Positions 5,977 to 6,034 of a stretch of DNA of 6,034 nt are shown here, in pieces. The position numbers and the translations under genes were made by a program. The stretch comes from an uncultured Eubacteriales bacterium (GTDB lineage Bacteria; Bacillota; Clostridia; Christensenellales; Borkfalkiaceae), in contig USOJ01000083.1 of NCBI GenBank assembly GCA_900556195.1, positions 1-6,034 of the forward strand. The letters run 5' to 3'. Under the pieces are notes generated by a model, which searched no databases, was not told the DNA's origin, and saw nothing but the letters and a program-made list of their open reading frames with translations. The first letter of the stretch is position 1. Each line of letters starts with the position of its first letter.

Positions 5977-5995
5977 TGTTCTAATTTGGACAACC
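5977..5995. repeat. Imperfect 19-bp inverted repeat after the predicted start site
   Basis: The stretch GTGTTCTAATTTGGACAAC has the two-fold pattern GT-nn-TC-n-AA-T-TT-n-GA-nn-AC, centred on base 5986. It begins at about the first transcribed bases of the promoter upstream. This is where a roadblock or repressor operator is often placed. Seven of nine positions per half... specifically GT, TC, AA and their partners, are symmetric (6 of 9 pairs). No known operator consensus is recognised, and the regulator is not in the window. Confidence 0.3.
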
Positions 5996-6017
5996 TATGA
6001 ATATAATAATATAAGTC

Positions 6018-6025
6018 AAGGGGGA
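6018..6025 (+). promoter_or_regulatory. Ribosome-binding site of a gene starting at the right edge
   Basis: AAGGGGGA is a strong match to the 16S anti-Shine-Dalgarno sequence and is followed only by TAATATAAT before the window ends. A start codon using the final AT (6033-6034) plus the next base, or beginning just after it, would be well spaced. No product can be inferred. The gene would be read on the + strand from the promoter at 5941-5969. Confidence 0.65.
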
Positions 6026-6034
6026 TAATATAAT

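Noticed and set aside
5997..6014. Mini-ORF ATG-AAT-ATA-ATA-ATA-TAA as a leader peptide before the edge gene
   Set aside because: It has five codons, no ribosome-binding site and no attenuator hairpin; such frames are expected by chance in AT-rich DNA.
1..6034. A previously undescribed defence, toxin-antitoxin or biosynthetic system
   Set aside because: Every gene in the window is a recognised housekeeping gene with intact motifs; the only unexplained DNA is the 194-nt stretch after ssrA.

Overview
The window is a conserved housekeeping locus of a bacterium, read entirely on the + strand: 3' end of pgk, tpiA, gpmI, secG, rnr, smpB, ssrA (tmRNA), then an AT-rich stretch with the control region of a further gene that starts at or just past the right edge. 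Gene order (lower glycolysis followed by secG-rnr-smpB-ssrA) and protein style point to Bacillota, probably a Clostridia-type organism of moderate G+C. This is inferred from synteny and remembered family features, not from a search. UGA is used as a stop in secG and rnr, which fits the standard bacterial code.

Positions 1-2417 are the glycolytic block. The last 13 codons of phosphoglycerate kinase are followed after 18 nt by triosephosphate isomerase, then after 51 nt by cofactor-independent phosphoglycerate mutase. These enzymes act in triose interconversion, the first ATP-yielding step, and the 3-PG to 2-PG step. No enolase gene follows gpmI here. A GC-rich hairpin sits between tpiA and gpmI.

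Positions 2418-5840 are the secretion and RNA quality-control block. A good extended -10 promoter opens it ahead of secG (SecYEG subunit). A strong intrinsic terminator lies between secG and rnr, and its T tract runs directly into the rnr start codon. RNase R, SmpB and tmRNA work together in trans-translation: SmpB-tmRNA frees stalled ribosomes and tags the nascent peptide, and RNase R is known in E. coli to be recruited to degrade the non-stop mRNA. smpB has a near-consensus promoter whose predicted transcription start falls on its own ATG, which suggests a leaderless mRNA. The tmRNA begins only 9 nt after smpB, encodes an 18-residue tag ending LAFAA, and shows what looks like a compensatory A-U exchange at the D-loop/T-loop elbow.

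Positions 5841-6034 have no gene and are about 26% G+C by my hand count. They hold a consensus-like promoter, a perfect 10-bp palindrome over its -35, an imperfect palindrome just after the predicted start of transcription, and a GGGGG-type ribosome-binding site at the right edge.

I found no new multi-gene system. The points worth a second look are regulatory and RNA-structural.
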